DNA of 64,000 nt from Bacillota bacterium (GCA_023390555.1 JAEWCQ010000032.1:1-64000); one strand, 5' to 3'; counted from the stretch's first letter, positions 32,281 through 41,580 are shown. Numbers and translations are program-made. The notes: generated by a model not told the origin, from the sequence alone.

Positions 32281-34002
32281 TTATTTTAAGATCATCTGAC
32301 TCATTGCGGTTCCGCTTTTTACCATCGGCAGTACAATCTCCTCAGTTGCAATCATAAACTCAATAATTGTTGGTACATTTTTCTGTTTCTTGGCTTCTTC
32401 GATTGCCGGAAGGATATCCTCTTCTTTTTCTACCCGGATTCCAAGGGCGCCATAGCTTTTTGCCAGTTCCACAAAATCAGGTTCATACTTTGGACAGTTC
32501 TTTCCGGGACCTTTGCAGTTCGCCGGACAGGAATTGTGCCTTCTGAGGCAGGTTGCCGCATAGCGTTTTCCATAGAACAACTGCTGCATCTGACGAACCA
32601 TTCCCAGATAATAATTATTCAGCAGGCAGATGATCACAGGCGTTTCCTGAACCGCAGCCGTTGCCATTTCCTGGATGTTCATCTGGAATCCGCCGTCTCC
32701 GGTAATACAGACAACGGGGGTATCCGGGTTTCCGATTTTTGCACCAATCGCTGCCGGAAATCCAAAACCCATCGTTCCAAGCCCTCCCGATGTAATGAAC
32801 TGTTTCTTCTCATTCAATTCCAGATACTGCGTGGCCCACATCTGGTGCTGCCCCACGTCCGTGACAAAGATTGCCTCCTCAAAGGCACGATTGAGCTGTT
32901 CCATAATCATCTGTGGTGTCATACCGCGGTCCCGGCGCATCTCCAGCGGATTTTCTTTGTCCCATTCCGCAATCTCTTTCTGCCAGCCTGCTGTTTTCTT
33001 CGGTTCCGCCCATTCGATCAGCTTCTCGAGTGCAAGGTTTGCATCTGCCACAACCGGTACGTCTACGACTACATTTCTGGAGATGGATGCCGTATCGATA
33101 TCAATATGAATAATTTCTGCTTTCGGAGCAAATTCATTCAAATCTCCGGTAATGCGGTCATTGAATCTGGTTCCGATGGAAAAAAGAACATCGCACTCGC
33201 TGACTGCCATATTCGCCGCATATCTTCCATGCATACCGCAGTTTCCGATATACAGCGGATGCCCTGCCGGAAGCGCACCCTTTCCCATGATTGTCGTCAC
33301 GACCGGAACCTGCATCTTCTCCGCAAACTCCTGCAGTTTGCGATTTGCTTTTGCGATGCCTATTCCGCCGCCTGCAAGAATCAGGGGCTTCTTTGCTGCT
33401 TTCAGCAGTTTGTATGCTTTTTTCAGCTGTCCCACATGTACAGTCCCGTTGATCTTATACCCGCGGATATCCACATGAGAAGGATATTCGGAAGGCCCGA
33501 CTTCCAGCTGGATATCTTTCGGCAGATCGATCAATACGGGACCCGGTTTTCCGGTTGCCGCTATATGAAATGCCATTTTTAAAACCCGTCCAAGATCATT
33601 TCGGTCTCGAACAGTCACACCGTATTTCGTGATACTTCTTGTCATTCCGACAATATCGACTTCCTGAAATGCATCATTGCCGATCAGGCTCAGGGGAACC
33701 TGTCCCGTAATACAAACCAGAGGAATATTATCATAATGTGCATCCGCAAGTCCGGTGATAATATTGGTTGCGCCCGGTCCGCTGGTCACAAGACAGACAC
33801 CGATCTTTCCGGTGGATCTTGCATACCCCTCTGCCTCATGAATGAGTCCCTGTTCGTGTCTTGGCAGGACGACCCGGATATCCTCCTGCTTATATAATTC
33901 ATCAAAAAGATCCGTTACCATACCGCCCGGATACCCGAATACAGTATCTACGCCCTCTTCCTGCAGAGCTTTAACAACTAACTTTCTTCCTGTAATATCC
34001 AT
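32281..34002 (-). CDS. ilvB: Acetolactate synthase large (catalytic) subunit
   Basis: A 573-residue ThDP enzyme: VFGYPGGMVTDLFDEL, the catalytic Glu in LPRHEQGLIHEAEGYAR, TSGPGATNIITGLADA, and the ThDP/Mg motif GDGGFQMNIQE with NNYYLGMVRQ. It joins two pyruvates (or pyruvate and 2-oxobutyrate) to begin branched-chain amino acid synthesis. Between FYGKRY and DFVELAK there is an extra segment of about 20 residues with four cysteines spaced C-x6-C-x3-C-x6-C, absent from the textbook enzyme and suggestive of a metal or Fe-S site. No T-box precedes it in this window. Confidence 0.94.
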   Translation of the reverse strand: MDITGRKLVVKALQEEGVDTVFGYPGGMVTDLFDELYKQEDIRVVLPRHEQGLIHEAEGYARSTGKIGVCLVTSGPGATNIITGLADAHYDNIPLVCITGQVPLSLIGNDAFQEVDIVGMTRSITKYGVTVRDRNDLGRVLKMAFHIAATGKPGPVLIDLPKDIQLEVGPSEYPSHVDIRGYKINGTVHVGQLKKAYKLLKAAKKPLILAGGGIGIAKANRKLQEFAEKMQVPVVTTIMGKGALPAGHPLYIGNCGMHGRYAANMAVSECDVLFSIGTRFNDRITGDLNEFAPKAEIIHIDIDTASISRNVVVDVPVVADANLALEKLIEWAEPKKTAGWQKEIAEWDKENPLEMRRDRGMTPQMIMEQLNRAFEEAIFVTDVGQHQMWATQYLELNEKKQFITSGGLGTMGFGFPAAIGAKIGNPDTPVVCITGDGGFQMNIQEMATAAVQETPVIICLLNNYYLGMVRQMQQLFYGKRYAATCLRRHNSCPANCKGPGKNCPKYEPDFVELAKSYGALGIRVEKEEDILPAIEEAKKQKNVPTIIEFMIATEEIVLPMVKSGTAMSQMILK

Positions 34003-34011
34003 TTTGTCCTC

Positions 34012-34968
34012 CTATCCAATGAGTCCCATGCATTTTAATATATAAATCCATCCCGTGAGCGTAAACGCCGCAAAGAAGGTGGTCGTGACTACGATACTTG
34101 CTGTAAGAACGCCATCGTTTTTCATGTTTTTTGCCATAATGTAGCAGCTTGGTGTCGTCGGGGATGCCAGCATGATCAAAATGGCGACCATCTTATCCCC
34201 GGTAAATCCAAGAGCGGCGGCGGCCGGCAGAAAAATCAGCGGCTGTGCAATCAGTTTCAGGAATGCAGCTGCCAATGTCGGACGAATCCTCGTGAGTGCT
34301 TTTTTCCCTTCAAATCCTGCCCCCAGCGCAACAAGTGCAAGCGGTGTCGCCATCTGCGCCACATGATTCAACGATGCATCCACCATTTTCGGAAAATCAA
34401 TACCGGCCAATGCCACAACCAGCCCAAGCACGATTGCAAGTATAATCGGATTCTTCGCAATATTCATCAGTGCCTGTCTGATCCTGCCGGTACTCCGTTT
34501 TGTCTCCCCCTCCTGTTCTGCCTCAAACGTCAGAACAAGAACAGAAAAAATATTGTAGAGTGGGACAGCTCCGATAATCATCAGGGGGCCCATCGCCGAC
34601 TGCCCATAGATGTTTTCAATAAAGGCGATTCCCATAACGGCCGCACTGCTTCGAAAGGACGCCTGCACGAAGGCTCCGGTCATGGACCGATCCTTCAAAA
34701 AAAGGCGTGCCCCTCCCCAAATAGCCCAGAAGCAGATCGTACTCGCAATTGCACAGAACAGTACATACCGAACATCAAATACTTCTCTGATCGCCACTGA
34801 AGAGATATCGCGAAACAGCATCACCGGAAGTGTCACCGTAAAATTGAACCGGTTTGCAACCGTTACAAAGTTATCATTTAACATTCCGATCTGTCTTAAG
34901 AAATAACCGAGTATCATGACGAAAAAAATCGGTACGGTCACATTCAGGCTGAATATAAAATCATTCAT
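34012..34968 (-). CDS. AEC family transporter (auxin efflux carrier fold)
   Basis: A 318-residue membrane protein with about ten helices in two repeats, VTVPIFFVMILGYFLRQIGMLND at the start and LMLASPTTPSCYIMAKNM near the end, matching the AEC/YwkB/MleP family. Members move organic acids or similar anions. It stands 9 nt ahead of ilvB and directly after folA, so it probably shares their transcript; substrate unknown. Confidence 0.85.
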   Translation of the reverse strand: MNDFIFSLNVTVPIFFVMILGYFLRQIGMLNDNFVTVANRFNFTVTLPVMLFRDISSVAIREVFDVRYVLFCAIASTICFWAIWGGARLFLKDRSMTGAFVQASFRSSAAVMGIAFIENIYGQSAMGPLMIIGAVPLYNIFSVLVLTFEAEQEGETKRSTGRIRQALMNIAKNPIILAIVLGLVVALAGIDFPKMVDASLNHVAQMATPLALVALGAGFEGKKALTRIRPTLAAAFLKLIAQPLIFLPAAAALGFTGDKMVAILIMLASPTTPSCYIMAKNMKNDGVLTASIVVTTTFFAAFTLTGWIYILKCMGLIG

Positions 34969-35460
34969 TTACTTTCTCTTTTCATATTTCCGAAATACAT
35001 ATTCCAGATCAAAATAGGTCTGTTCCTCACTGTCTTCCGTAATTTCCCACTCCGGTTTCTCATCCAGATTCGGGAAAAATGCATCCGCATCATACCGGTA
35101 ATCGATTTTCGTAATATGTGCCACATCGCATTCATCGAGCAGCTGCCGGTAAATGCTCTCTCCGCCGATCACATAGATATCCCCGCTCGGATATTTCTTG
35201 AGCTCGTTGCGGAGTTCTTCCATATCGTGCACAACGACGGCATCCTTCACGTGATAAGATGTGTCACTGGTCAGTACGACATTGATCCTGTTTTTTAAAG
35301 GCAGTCCGTTCGGAAAACTCTCCAGCGTTCTCCGCCCCATCACGACCACTTTCCCCGTTGTCGTCTTGCGAAAGAATTTCATATCATCCGGAATACTCAC
35401 CAGTAATTTATTTTTATATCCAATCGCCCAATTGTTGTCCACTGCTACAATCAAGTTCAT
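34969..35460 (-). CDS. folA: Dihydrofolate reductase
   Basis: A 163-residue enzyme: NLIVAVDNNWAIGYKNKLL, KTTTGKVVVMGRRTLESFP for NADPH, and VIGGESIYRQLL. It regenerates tetrahydrofolate consumed by the thymidylate synthase encoded just upstream (29-nt gap). Abuts the AEC gene with no spacing. Confidence 0.95.
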   Translation of the reverse strand: MNLIVAVDNNWAIGYKNKLLVSIPDDMKFFRKTTTGKVVVMGRRTLESFPNGLPLKNRINVVLTSDTSYHVKDAVVVHDMEELRNELKKYPSGDIYVIGGESIYRQLLDECDVAHITKIDYRYDADAFFPNLDEKPEWEITEDSEEQTYFDLEYVFRKYEKRK

Positions 35461-35489
35461 ATCATCTTCCTCCTTCTACCCTGCAGTCT

Positions 35490-36338
35490 CTAAACTGCAA
35501 TCGGGATATTTTTCACCTGCGGCCCCGTCACATAATTGTCCAGACGCACATCCTGCGGTGTAAACTCATAAAAATCCTTTACATCGGGATTCAGCCAAAA
35601 ACCCGGTGCCTCATAAGTCTCACGTGTAATCAGCTCCCGGATGATCGGGATGTGTCTGTCGTAAATATGGGCATCTGCAATGACATGTACGAGTTCTCCC
35701 ACCTGCATGTTACACACCTGTGCAAGCATATGGACCAGTACGGCGTACTGGCAGACATTCCAGTTATTGGCAGCCAGAATATCCTGTGAACGCTGATTTA
35801 AAATCGCATTCAGTGTCAGCCTGTCCTCTCCCTTTTTCTGGGTGACATTAAAGGTCATGCTGTATGCGCATGGGTAGAGATTCATCTCACTCAGATCCTG
35901 GTGGACATAGATATTCGTCATAATACGGCGGCTGAACGGATGATTCTTCAAATCGTAGATCACACGGTCCACCTGATCCATGGCCCCCTCTTTATACGAA
36001 TGCTTTACTCCCATCTGATAACCATATGCTTTTCCGATCGAACCTGTCTCATCTGCCCATTCATCCCAAACGTGACTGCCAAGATCATGAATGTTGTTGG
36101 ATTTTCTCTGCCAGATCCAGAGCATTTCATCGGTACAGCTCTTAATGGCTGTCTTACGAAGTGTGACTGCCGGAAACTCTTTGGCTAAATCATACCGGTT
36201 TACGACACCGAATTTCTTTATCGTATAGGCACTTGTTCCATCCTCCCAGTGTGGACGTACTTTTTCTCCTTCCGTACTCACACCGTTTTCCAGAATATCC
36301 TTACACATATCAATAAATATCTGATCTGCTATACTCAT
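35490..36338 (-). CDS. thyA: Thymidylate synthase
   Basis: A 282-residue ThyA-type enzyme. Conserved parts include MRTN-like RIMTNIYVHQDLSEMNLYPC with the catalytic cysteine in LYPCAYS, LNAILNQRSQDILAANNWNVCQYAVL, and HIYDRHI. It makes dTMP from dUMP using methylene-THF. The C terminus ends PQVKNIPIAV, as in many ThyA. First gene of thyA-folA. Confidence 0.93.
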   Translation of the reverse strand: MSIADQIFIDMCKDILENGVSTEGEKVRPHWEDGTSAYTIKKFGVVNRYDLAKEFPAVTLRKTAIKSCTDEMLWIWQRKSNNIHDLGSHVWDEWADETGSIGKAYGYQMGVKHSYKEGAMDQVDRVIYDLKNHPFSRRIMTNIYVHQDLSEMNLYPCAYSMTFNVTQKKGEDRLTLNAILNQRSQDILAANNWNVCQYAVLVHMLAQVCNMQVGELVHVIADAHIYDRHIPIIRELITRETYEAPGFWLNPDVKDFYEFTPQDVRLDNYVTGPQVKNIPIAV

Positions 36339-36436
36339 TTATTCCCTCCTGGGGTTTTCTGTAGTTCCACTTTGTATTCCGTGGCTTCTGTTTCTAAATT
36401 CTATCCTCTGTATTCTATGACATTGTAAACAATTTT

Positions 36437-37732
36437 TCAGACCTGCGCAAGGGACATATTTATGCATTCCTGCTGCCGAAATTCCTGTATCAACTGATGA
36501 TAGACCTGTCCATACCCGAGTCCCTGCTCCCGGCTGACCGCCGCAACATCCTCATATTCGGGATAAATACGCACTTCCCCATCATAGCTGCAGATTTTAG
36601 CCCGCACCTCTCCAAAAGATGTCCGGATCATACGGATCTCTCTTTTTAAGACCGTCCGCTCCATCTTTTGTCTGCGGATTCCGATTGTCGTTGTCTGACG
36701 GAAGATAATATGCTCTAACGGCACAATATCCGTTTCATCACAGATGACATTCAACTGGTATGCAGGACGGTTCTTTTTCATGAAGACCGGTATATAATGC
36801 ACGTCACGCGCACCCGCACGGAGCAGCTCCTCCATAACAAATCCCATTGCCTCTCCAGTCGTATCATCAATATTGCTCTCCAACTTCCAAATCACATCCC
36901 TCTGCGCATCTGTGTCGGCAATCAACATGGCGCGAAGCAGGCTTGGTCTGTCGTAACTGCGCTTTCCGGTTCCAATTCCGGTCCTTAATATCTGAAAGTG
37001 CTCCGGCAGACGGTCCTTTGTCCGAACTGCTGCAACAATGGCCGCTCCGGTTGGGGTCACAAGCTCTCCTTCCGTTTTCGTCAGATGCAGCCCCAGTCCA
37101 TATGCCGATGCAATATGCACTACCGCTGGAACAGGTACCGGTATCTGACCGTGCTGACAGTTGATAAAACCTCTGCCCTCCCAAAGTTCCGGCACAATGA
37201 CTTCTGTAATGTCAAGGTCATCGAGACATACGGAAACCGCCACGATATCCACAATGGAATCCACTGCTCCGACCTCATGAAAATGAACTTCCGAAACCGG
37301 TACTCCGTGTGCCTTTGCCTCCGCTTCTGCCAGAATTTCAAAGATGTTTCCCGCAATGGTCTTCGCCCGCTCCGTAATCGCCGCACCGGCGATAATCTCC
37401 CTGATCTCGGCAAGCCCGCGATGTGTATGGGTATGGACATGCTTCTGTGTTTCCGTTTCCCCATGGTGCATGTGGTGCATCGCATGGTCTCCATGCAGAT
37501 ATTCCATATCGTGATCGTGGTTTTCAAGCACTTTATCCAATAAAACAGCAAAGTCACAAGCATCCAGCCCGCTTTTTTTCACTCTGCTGATTTTTAGTTC
37601 AAATCCGTCCACCGGAAGACTTGTCAGCGCTTCTTCCAGTCTCTTCTGATCCGCACCCAGGTCCAGCAGAGCCCCAACGGTCATATCTCCGCTGATTCCG
37701 CTGTAACATTCCAGATATAGCTGCCTATTCAT
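36437..37732 (-). CDS. larC: Nickel-pincer cofactor synthesis protein LarC
   Basis: A 431-residue protein with YLECYSGISGDMTVGALLDLGA, a His-rich loop (about residues 73 to 105, many HDH and HTHTH), EVHFHEVGAVDSIVDIVA and the C-terminal half WKLESNIDDTTGEAMGFVME. LarC inserts nickel into the pincer nucleotide used by lactate racemase and relatives. It is a single uninterrupted frame, unlike species where larC is read by frameshift. Overlaps larB by 8 nt. Confidence 0.92.
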   Translation of the reverse strand: MNRQLYLECYSGISGDMTVGALLDLGADQKRLEEALTSLPVDGFELKISRVKKSGLDACDFAVLLDKVLENHDHDMEYLHGDHAMHHMHHGETETQKHVHTHTHRGLAEIREIIAGAAITERAKTIAGNIFEILAEAEAKAHGVPVSEVHFHEVGAVDSIVDIVAVSVCLDDLDITEVIVPELWEGRGFINCQHGQIPVPVPAVVHIASAYGLGLHLTKTEGELVTPTGAAIVAAVRTKDRLPEHFQILRTGIGTGKRSYDRPSLLRAMLIADTDAQRDVIWKLESNIDDTTGEAMGFVMEELLRAGARDVHYIPVFMKKNRPAYQLNVICDETDIVPLEHIIFRQTTTIGIRRQKMERTVLKREIRMIRTSFGEVRAKICSYDGEVRIYPEYEDVAAVSREQGLGYGQVYHQLIQEFRQQECINMSLAQV

Positions 37733-38489
37733 CTCTTACTCCTAACCGGTTAATCTGTGTGGCCATATAGCCGGCACCGTAACCATTGTCTATATTCACA
37801 ACCGCAATTCCATTGGCACAGGAATTGATCATTGTAAGAAGCGCGGACAGGCCATGCATACTCGCTCCGTAACCAACCGAGGTCGGCACTGCAATCACCG
37901 GCTTGTCCACGAGTCCGCCGAGAACGCTTGCAAGCGCTCCTTCCATTCCCGCAACTGCCACAACACAGTTGGCGCTCTGGATTGACTCCAGATGATAGAG
38001 CATCCGATGCAGTCCGCTGACTCCGATGTCATAAATGCGGTCTACCTGTGTTCCAAAATATTCTGCGGTCTGGGCCGCTTCTTCCGCAACCGGAATATCC
38101 GCCGTTCCTGCCGAACAGACTGCAACCTTTCCGATCCGTTTCTTATCCGGCTTTTCTATTTTCAAGATATGGGATATTGCATCATACTGTACCATGGGAT
38201 ACCGTTTCCGGACAAATTCATACTGCTCCGCATTTGCCCTTGTGCCGAACACTTCCCCGTCCTCCTCGTAGAGTCTTCCGAATATCTGAAGCAGATGCTC
38301 ATCCGACTTACCGCTGCAAAAGATCACTTCCGCAAAACCGGAACGAAGTTTCCGATGGGTATCCAGCTTCGCATATCCCATTTCCTCAAAAGGTTCCCTG
38401 CGAAAGTAACGTTCTGCTTCCGCAACGGAAATCTCCCCGTCTTTTACTTTTTCCAATATTTCACGTGCTTCCAATCCTGCCTCCTGCAA
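37725..38489 (-). CDS. larB: Pincer cofactor carboxylase/hydrolase LarB
   Basis: A 254-residue protein related to PurE at its C-terminal half: VAVCSAGTADIPVAEEAAQTAEYFG, VVAVAGMEGALASVLGGLVDKPVIAVPTSVGYG. It carboxylates nicotinic acid adenine dinucleotide in the first step of nickel-pincer cofactor synthesis. larE and larA are not in the window, so they must be elsewhere or lost. Confidence 0.93.
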   Translation of the reverse strand: MQEAGLEAREILEKVKDGEISVAEAERYFRREPFEEMGYAKLDTHRKLRSGFAEVIFCSGKSDEHLLQIFGRLYEEDGEVFGTRANAEQYEFVRKRYPMVQYDAISHILKIEKPDKKRIGKVAVCSAGTADIPVAEEAAQTAEYFGTQVDRIYDIGVSGLHRMLYHLESIQSANCVVAVAGMEGALASVLGGLVDKPVIAVPTSVGYGASMHGLSALLTMINSCANGIAVVNIDNGYGAGYMATQINRLGVRDE

Positions 38490-38618
38490 TTCAATCGTTC
38501 TTTGTTTCCTTAGATTCTTTTCTTTATAAAAAAATCAGACTCCATTGCAACAGTATCATTATACTGTAGCCAGGGACTTCCTTCAATACCATTTCCTTTC
38601 CTGTATTTGGATAAATAA

Positions 38619-38648
38619 AAGAACCCGGTCAGCGCGCTCCGGATTCTT
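38619..38648 (-). terminator. Terminator of the CCG-domain gene
   Basis: AAGAATCCGG and CCGGGTTCTT (minus strand, one mismatch) flank a 10-nt GC-rich loop, then TTTTATTTAT. It separates the gene at 38712 from larB. Confidence 0.82.
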
Positions 38649-38711
38649 ATGATTTTTGATTATGCTTAAGGTGATAAAAAGCATAGGTAAAATTCTGGTG
38701 ATGTATCGTCT

Positions 38712-39368
38712 TCAGTGCTCCCCTATAAATTCAGATAATTGCTTCCGCCATGATTCTGGAATCAGGGAATCCACTTCTGTTTGCTCATCAAAAAGAAGAT
38801 CCAGAATATAACGTGGTCTTTTCCCTCCAATTGCCATTGCTCTTACACAACCAAGACAATAGACCACAACATCCTGACATGGCATTTCGTCCCCGCGTTT
38901 TTTCATCCTCTTATATACCTCTTCTACCGGCAGACTTCCGTAAGTGCTATCCCCACAGCAAGTTGCTTTGGAGCGGGTATTTTCAGGTTCTATGACATGA
39001 ATATTCATCCGCTCCAAAAGGTAACGAACCGCATCATGAACCCGTTCCTCCGATCTGGTGGGACAGGAATCATGGATTGCCATTTTAAGCCCATGATAAT
39101 TCGGGAAAGGAAAAGAGCTGCTTTTTGCAATCACTTCCCACAGAGAGGTAGTCGATATCCCCTCATACAAGGAACGGAACCGTCTGTCACAACCGGGACA
39201 CGTATTGATTATTCTTGTGTCTGCCTCCAGCTTCGGGTCATGTCTGCAGCAAATCATGTGTTCTTTTATACGGATGTGTTCTGTCTCCCTTAAGAACTCC
39301 ATCGTCTTCTCTGCCAGGATCGGTTTATAGATCATCAGGGCGCAGCCTGGTGCGTATACTTCCTTCAT
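38712..39368 (-). CDS. Cysteine-rich (CCG) domain Fe-S protein
   Basis: A 218-residue protein with two CCG-like cysteine clusters: MICCRHDP plus NTCPGCDRRF, and DSCPTR then ATCCGDSTYG and VYCLGC. Such clusters bind the non-cubane [4Fe-4S] pair in heterodisulfide reductase HdrB and related subunits. Here the domain stands alone without an HdrA/HdrC partner, so the redox partner is unknown. The adjacent Lrp-type gene, 57 nt upstream and co-directional, may regulate it. Confidence 0.75.
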   Translation of the reverse strand: MKEVYAPGCALMIYKPILAEKTMEFLRETEHIRIKEHMICCRHDPKLEADTRIINTCPGCDRRFRSLYEGISTTSLWEVIAKSSSFPFPNYHGLKMAIHDSCPTRSEERVHDAVRYLLERMNIHVIEPENTRSKATCCGDSTYGSLPVEEVYKRMKKRGDEMPCQDVVVYCLGCVRAMAIGGKRPRYILDLLFDEQTEVDSLIPESWRKQLSEFIGEH

Positions 39369-39425
39369 GGTATCCTCCTTTCGTCCTTGAACCGAATCAG
39401 GAAATTTTTCTGACTTTCTCCATTG

Positions 39426-39938
39426 TCAGATAAAAGTACCACCTTCACAATCCGGAACGCAGTTTCGGCTATTGTCCGTCGAATATCCCTGCTCAATGAT
39501 CTGATTTTCAAGTATTGTTGTTAAAATAAGTGTAGTGGACGTTTCCTGTACTTCGGGAATCCTGACCATCTCATCTATTAAATCAGTCATTCTCTGTGAA
39601 TCAGAAACTCTTACTTTCAGCATCATGCACCATTCACCAGCAAGGCGCTGTGCCTCTAAAATAGTTACGCCCGGTATCGGCAGTGATATAATATTGGATG
39701 CAACCTCCTTAAAATTATTACATTTGATTTTTACAAGAATAATTGCTTTTATCTTTTCATCCATTTTATTCCAATCAATGATGCTTCGATACCCTTTGAT
39801 AATTCCTTTTTTCTCCATTTTGGAAACTCGCTGATGAACCGATGGCCGGGAAATATGAAGCAGTCTGCTGATCTCTTCATGGGTCAGCCTTCCGTTTTCC
39901 TCAAGCAATTGAATAATTTGTTTATCTATTTCGTCCAT
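39426..39938 (-). CDS. Lrp/AsnC family transcriptional regulator
   Basis: A 170-residue protein: DKQIIQLLEENGRLTHEEISRLLHISRPSVHQRVSKMEKKGIIKGY is the helix-turn-helix (residues 5 to 50), followed by a RAM ligand domain (KIKAIILVKIKCNN, GEWCMMLKVRVSD). AGGAGG directly precedes the ATG at 39938; the longer frame upstream is not supported. Promoter TGTACA-17-TATAAT lies at 39957-39985. Likely amino-acid responsive; target unknown but the CCG gene is next in line. The rest of 39986-40239 shows no gene. Confidence 0.88.
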   Translation of the reverse strand: MDEIDKQIIQLLEENGRLTHEEISRLLHISRPSVHQRVSKMEKKGIIKGYRSIIDWNKMDEKIKAIILVKIKCNNFKEVASNIISLPIPGVTILEAQRLAGEWCMMLKVRVSDSQRMTDLIDEMVRIPEVQETSTTLILTTILENQIIEQGYSTDNSRNCVPDCEGGTFI

Positions 39939-40239
39939 ATTGCACCTCCTGTTACTATTATATAGCAAGGTGGAAATCTTGTACATATTGTCATCAAATC
40001 TAGAAATAATCAAACGATTTGTTACTTTATCTCAACTATATTTACTTATCGTCATTTTCATTCATAGAGAAGCCATCAATCCTGACGTTTCGTCATATTA
40101 AGTTTCATTTGTAATAAGACAGTTCCACTTATGAATCAGAAAATCCGCTGGGCTCTTTGATATTACCGGATTCTTACCGGTTTGACACTCCATTCTATTT
40201 CGTTTCTATTCTTCTACTTCATTCCCAGCCTATAACAAA

Positions 40240-40267
40240 AGCATCGCCACTTTTACATGGCGATGCT
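40240..40267 (-). terminator. proB terminator
   Basis: AGCATCGCCA and TGGCGATGCT pair perfectly around an 8-nt loop; the minus strand continues TTTTGTTAT. Confidence 0.85.
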
Positions 40268-40287
40268 CCATTCTTACCGATGAAATA

Positions 40288-41088
40288 TTATTTCTTTTGA
40301 GCGACAAAAAGTGTTCCAACTTTCTTTCCTTCCACAATGTCATATAACACTTTAGGATTTTTGCCATTTGTAACAATAACATCTATTCCTTGTCTTGTCG
40401 CAATATCTGCAGCTTGAAGTTTTGTTTTCATGCCGCCAGTTCCTCTTCTGGAACCTGCTCCACCTGCCAATGCATATGTAGTATCATCGATTTGTTCTAT
40501 TCGGCTAATCAGCTTGGCTGTTTTAGATAATCGAGGATCTTTGTCATAAAATCCGTCTATATCAGATAAAATAACCAATTTATCCGCGTGACACAATACA
40601 GCTACTACAGCAGAAAGCATATCATTATCACCAAATATTTTTTCTTCCGACTCGATCTCTTTATAGCTGACTGAGTCGTTTTCATTCACAATTGGAATAA
40701 TCCCCTGTTCTAACAAAGCTTCAAAAGTATTTGCAAGATTTTCTTTTTTTTCTTCATCCCGAATATCATCCGCATTTAACAATATCTGTGCGACTGTTTT
40801 ATTGTAATATCCAAAGAATTTGTCATATAAAAACATATTTTCACATTGTCCTACTGCAGCTGCCGCCTGCTTCATTCTAAGTTCCTTTGGCTTTTCTGCC
40901 AAATGCATTTTCTGCGCTCCTATGGCAATTGCTCCCGACGATACAATGATTATTTCATTTTCCATACTTTGAATATCAGACAATGCTAAAGAAAGTTCTT
41001 CCACTCTTCTCAGGTTACTGTTTCCCATTTCATTTGTTAATGTGGATGTTCCGACTTTTACTACGATACGATTTCTTTTTATTCCCAA
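40288..41088 (-). CDS. proB: Glutamate 5-kinase
   Basis: A 266-residue amino-acid kinase: IVVKVGTSTLTNEM, IIVSSGAIAIGAQKM, NENDSVSYKEIESEEKIFGDNDMLSA, SDIDGFYDKDPR and GTGGMKTKLQAADIA. It phosphorylates glutamate in proline synthesis. The C-terminal PUA domain found in E. coli ProB is absent, as in many Firmicutes. No proA follows. Preceded by a T-box leader that probably reads tRNA-Pro, with a repeat copy between terminator and gene. Confidence 0.92.
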   Translation of the reverse strand: MGIKRNRIVVKVGTSTLTNEMGNSNLRRVEELSLALSDIQSMENEIIIVSSGAIAIGAQKMHLAEKPKELRMKQAAAAVGQCENMFLYDKFFGYYNKTVAQILLNADDIRDEEKKENLANTFEALLEQGIIPIVNENDSVSYKEIESEEKIFGDNDMLSAVVAVLCHADKLVILSDIDGFYDKDPRLSKTAKLISRIEQIDDTTYALAGGAGSRRGTGGMKTKLQAADIATRQGIDVIVTNGKNPKVLYDIVEGKKVGTLFVAQKK

Positions 41089-41129
41089 TTCTATTATCTC
41101 CTTCTATTTTTCCTTATACAGTTGTTAGA

Positions 41130-41285
41130 AGAACAAAAATGTACTTCATACACTCTCGCATTCTACTGCTTCGAACGTACCGCTTTTGTTCCGCGCGCGA
41201 TGCTGCGCATCTAAATTTTATTCTATAGGAAAATTGCGGCTTTCATACGCTAATATAACAAGATCTTTCCTATAGAATAAAAAAA
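41130..41285 (-). repeat. Dispersed structured intergenic repeat, copy 2
   Basis: Same modules and orientation as copy 1: on the minus strand TTATTCTATAGGAAA pairs with TTTCCTATAGAATAA in a perfect 15-bp stem, then TTTAGATGCGCAGC, then GAACAAAA/TTTTGTTC. It begins at the T-tract of the T-box terminator and separates it from proB. Confidence 0.82.
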
Positions 41286-41545
41286 GCGTCCTCCCTCCTT
41301 AGAATTTTAAGGACGAGAACGCTATCCGCTTCGTGGTACCACCTTAATTCGTCTGTATTTCACAATACAAACCTTTTCAAGTACAAATTATACTCTAGCG
41401 CTTTAACGGGCGCACACGGTGTATCCTCAGGTATGATCTTCGGTACACAGCTCCAAGACTGGTTCAATATTTCTTCTATAAAGTTTTCCACCATCCAACT
41501 TCTCTCTGTAATATCAGAAATATTTACTTTCTCTCTTCATCGCTT
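41279..41545 (-). promoter_or_regulatory. T-box riboswitch, probably tRNA-Pro
   Basis: The antiterminator T-box AAGGTGGTACCACG is at 41345-41332. Stem I with AGAGAGAAG and GGTGGAAA lies near the 5' end, and the specifier region reads TTGAACCAGTCTTGGAGC. With the usual spacing to GGAGC the specifier is CCA (41462-41460), a proline codon, which suits proB downstream; CAG is the alternative frame. The terminator is at 41322-41279: GCGT...ACGC with CCTTA/TAAGG and seven Ts. Uncharged tRNA would stabilise the antiterminator and allow proB expression. Confidence 0.88.
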
Positions 41546-41551
41546 TTTTTG

Positions 41552-41580
41552 ATTATATCCATTGTATTAGCAAATGTCAA
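41552..41580 (-). promoter_or_regulatory. Promoter of the T-box/proB transcript
   Basis: TTGACA (41580-41575), 17-nt spacer, TATAAT (41557-41552), placing the start of transcription just before T-box stem I. Confidence 0.88.

Noticed and set aside
32536..33582. A 348-codon plus-strand frame
   Set aside because: Entirely antisense to ilvB and of cysteine/histidine-rich composition typical of a shadow frame.
36998..37543. A 181-codon plus-strand frame rich in Cys and His
   Set aside because: Antisense shadow of the His-rich part of larC.
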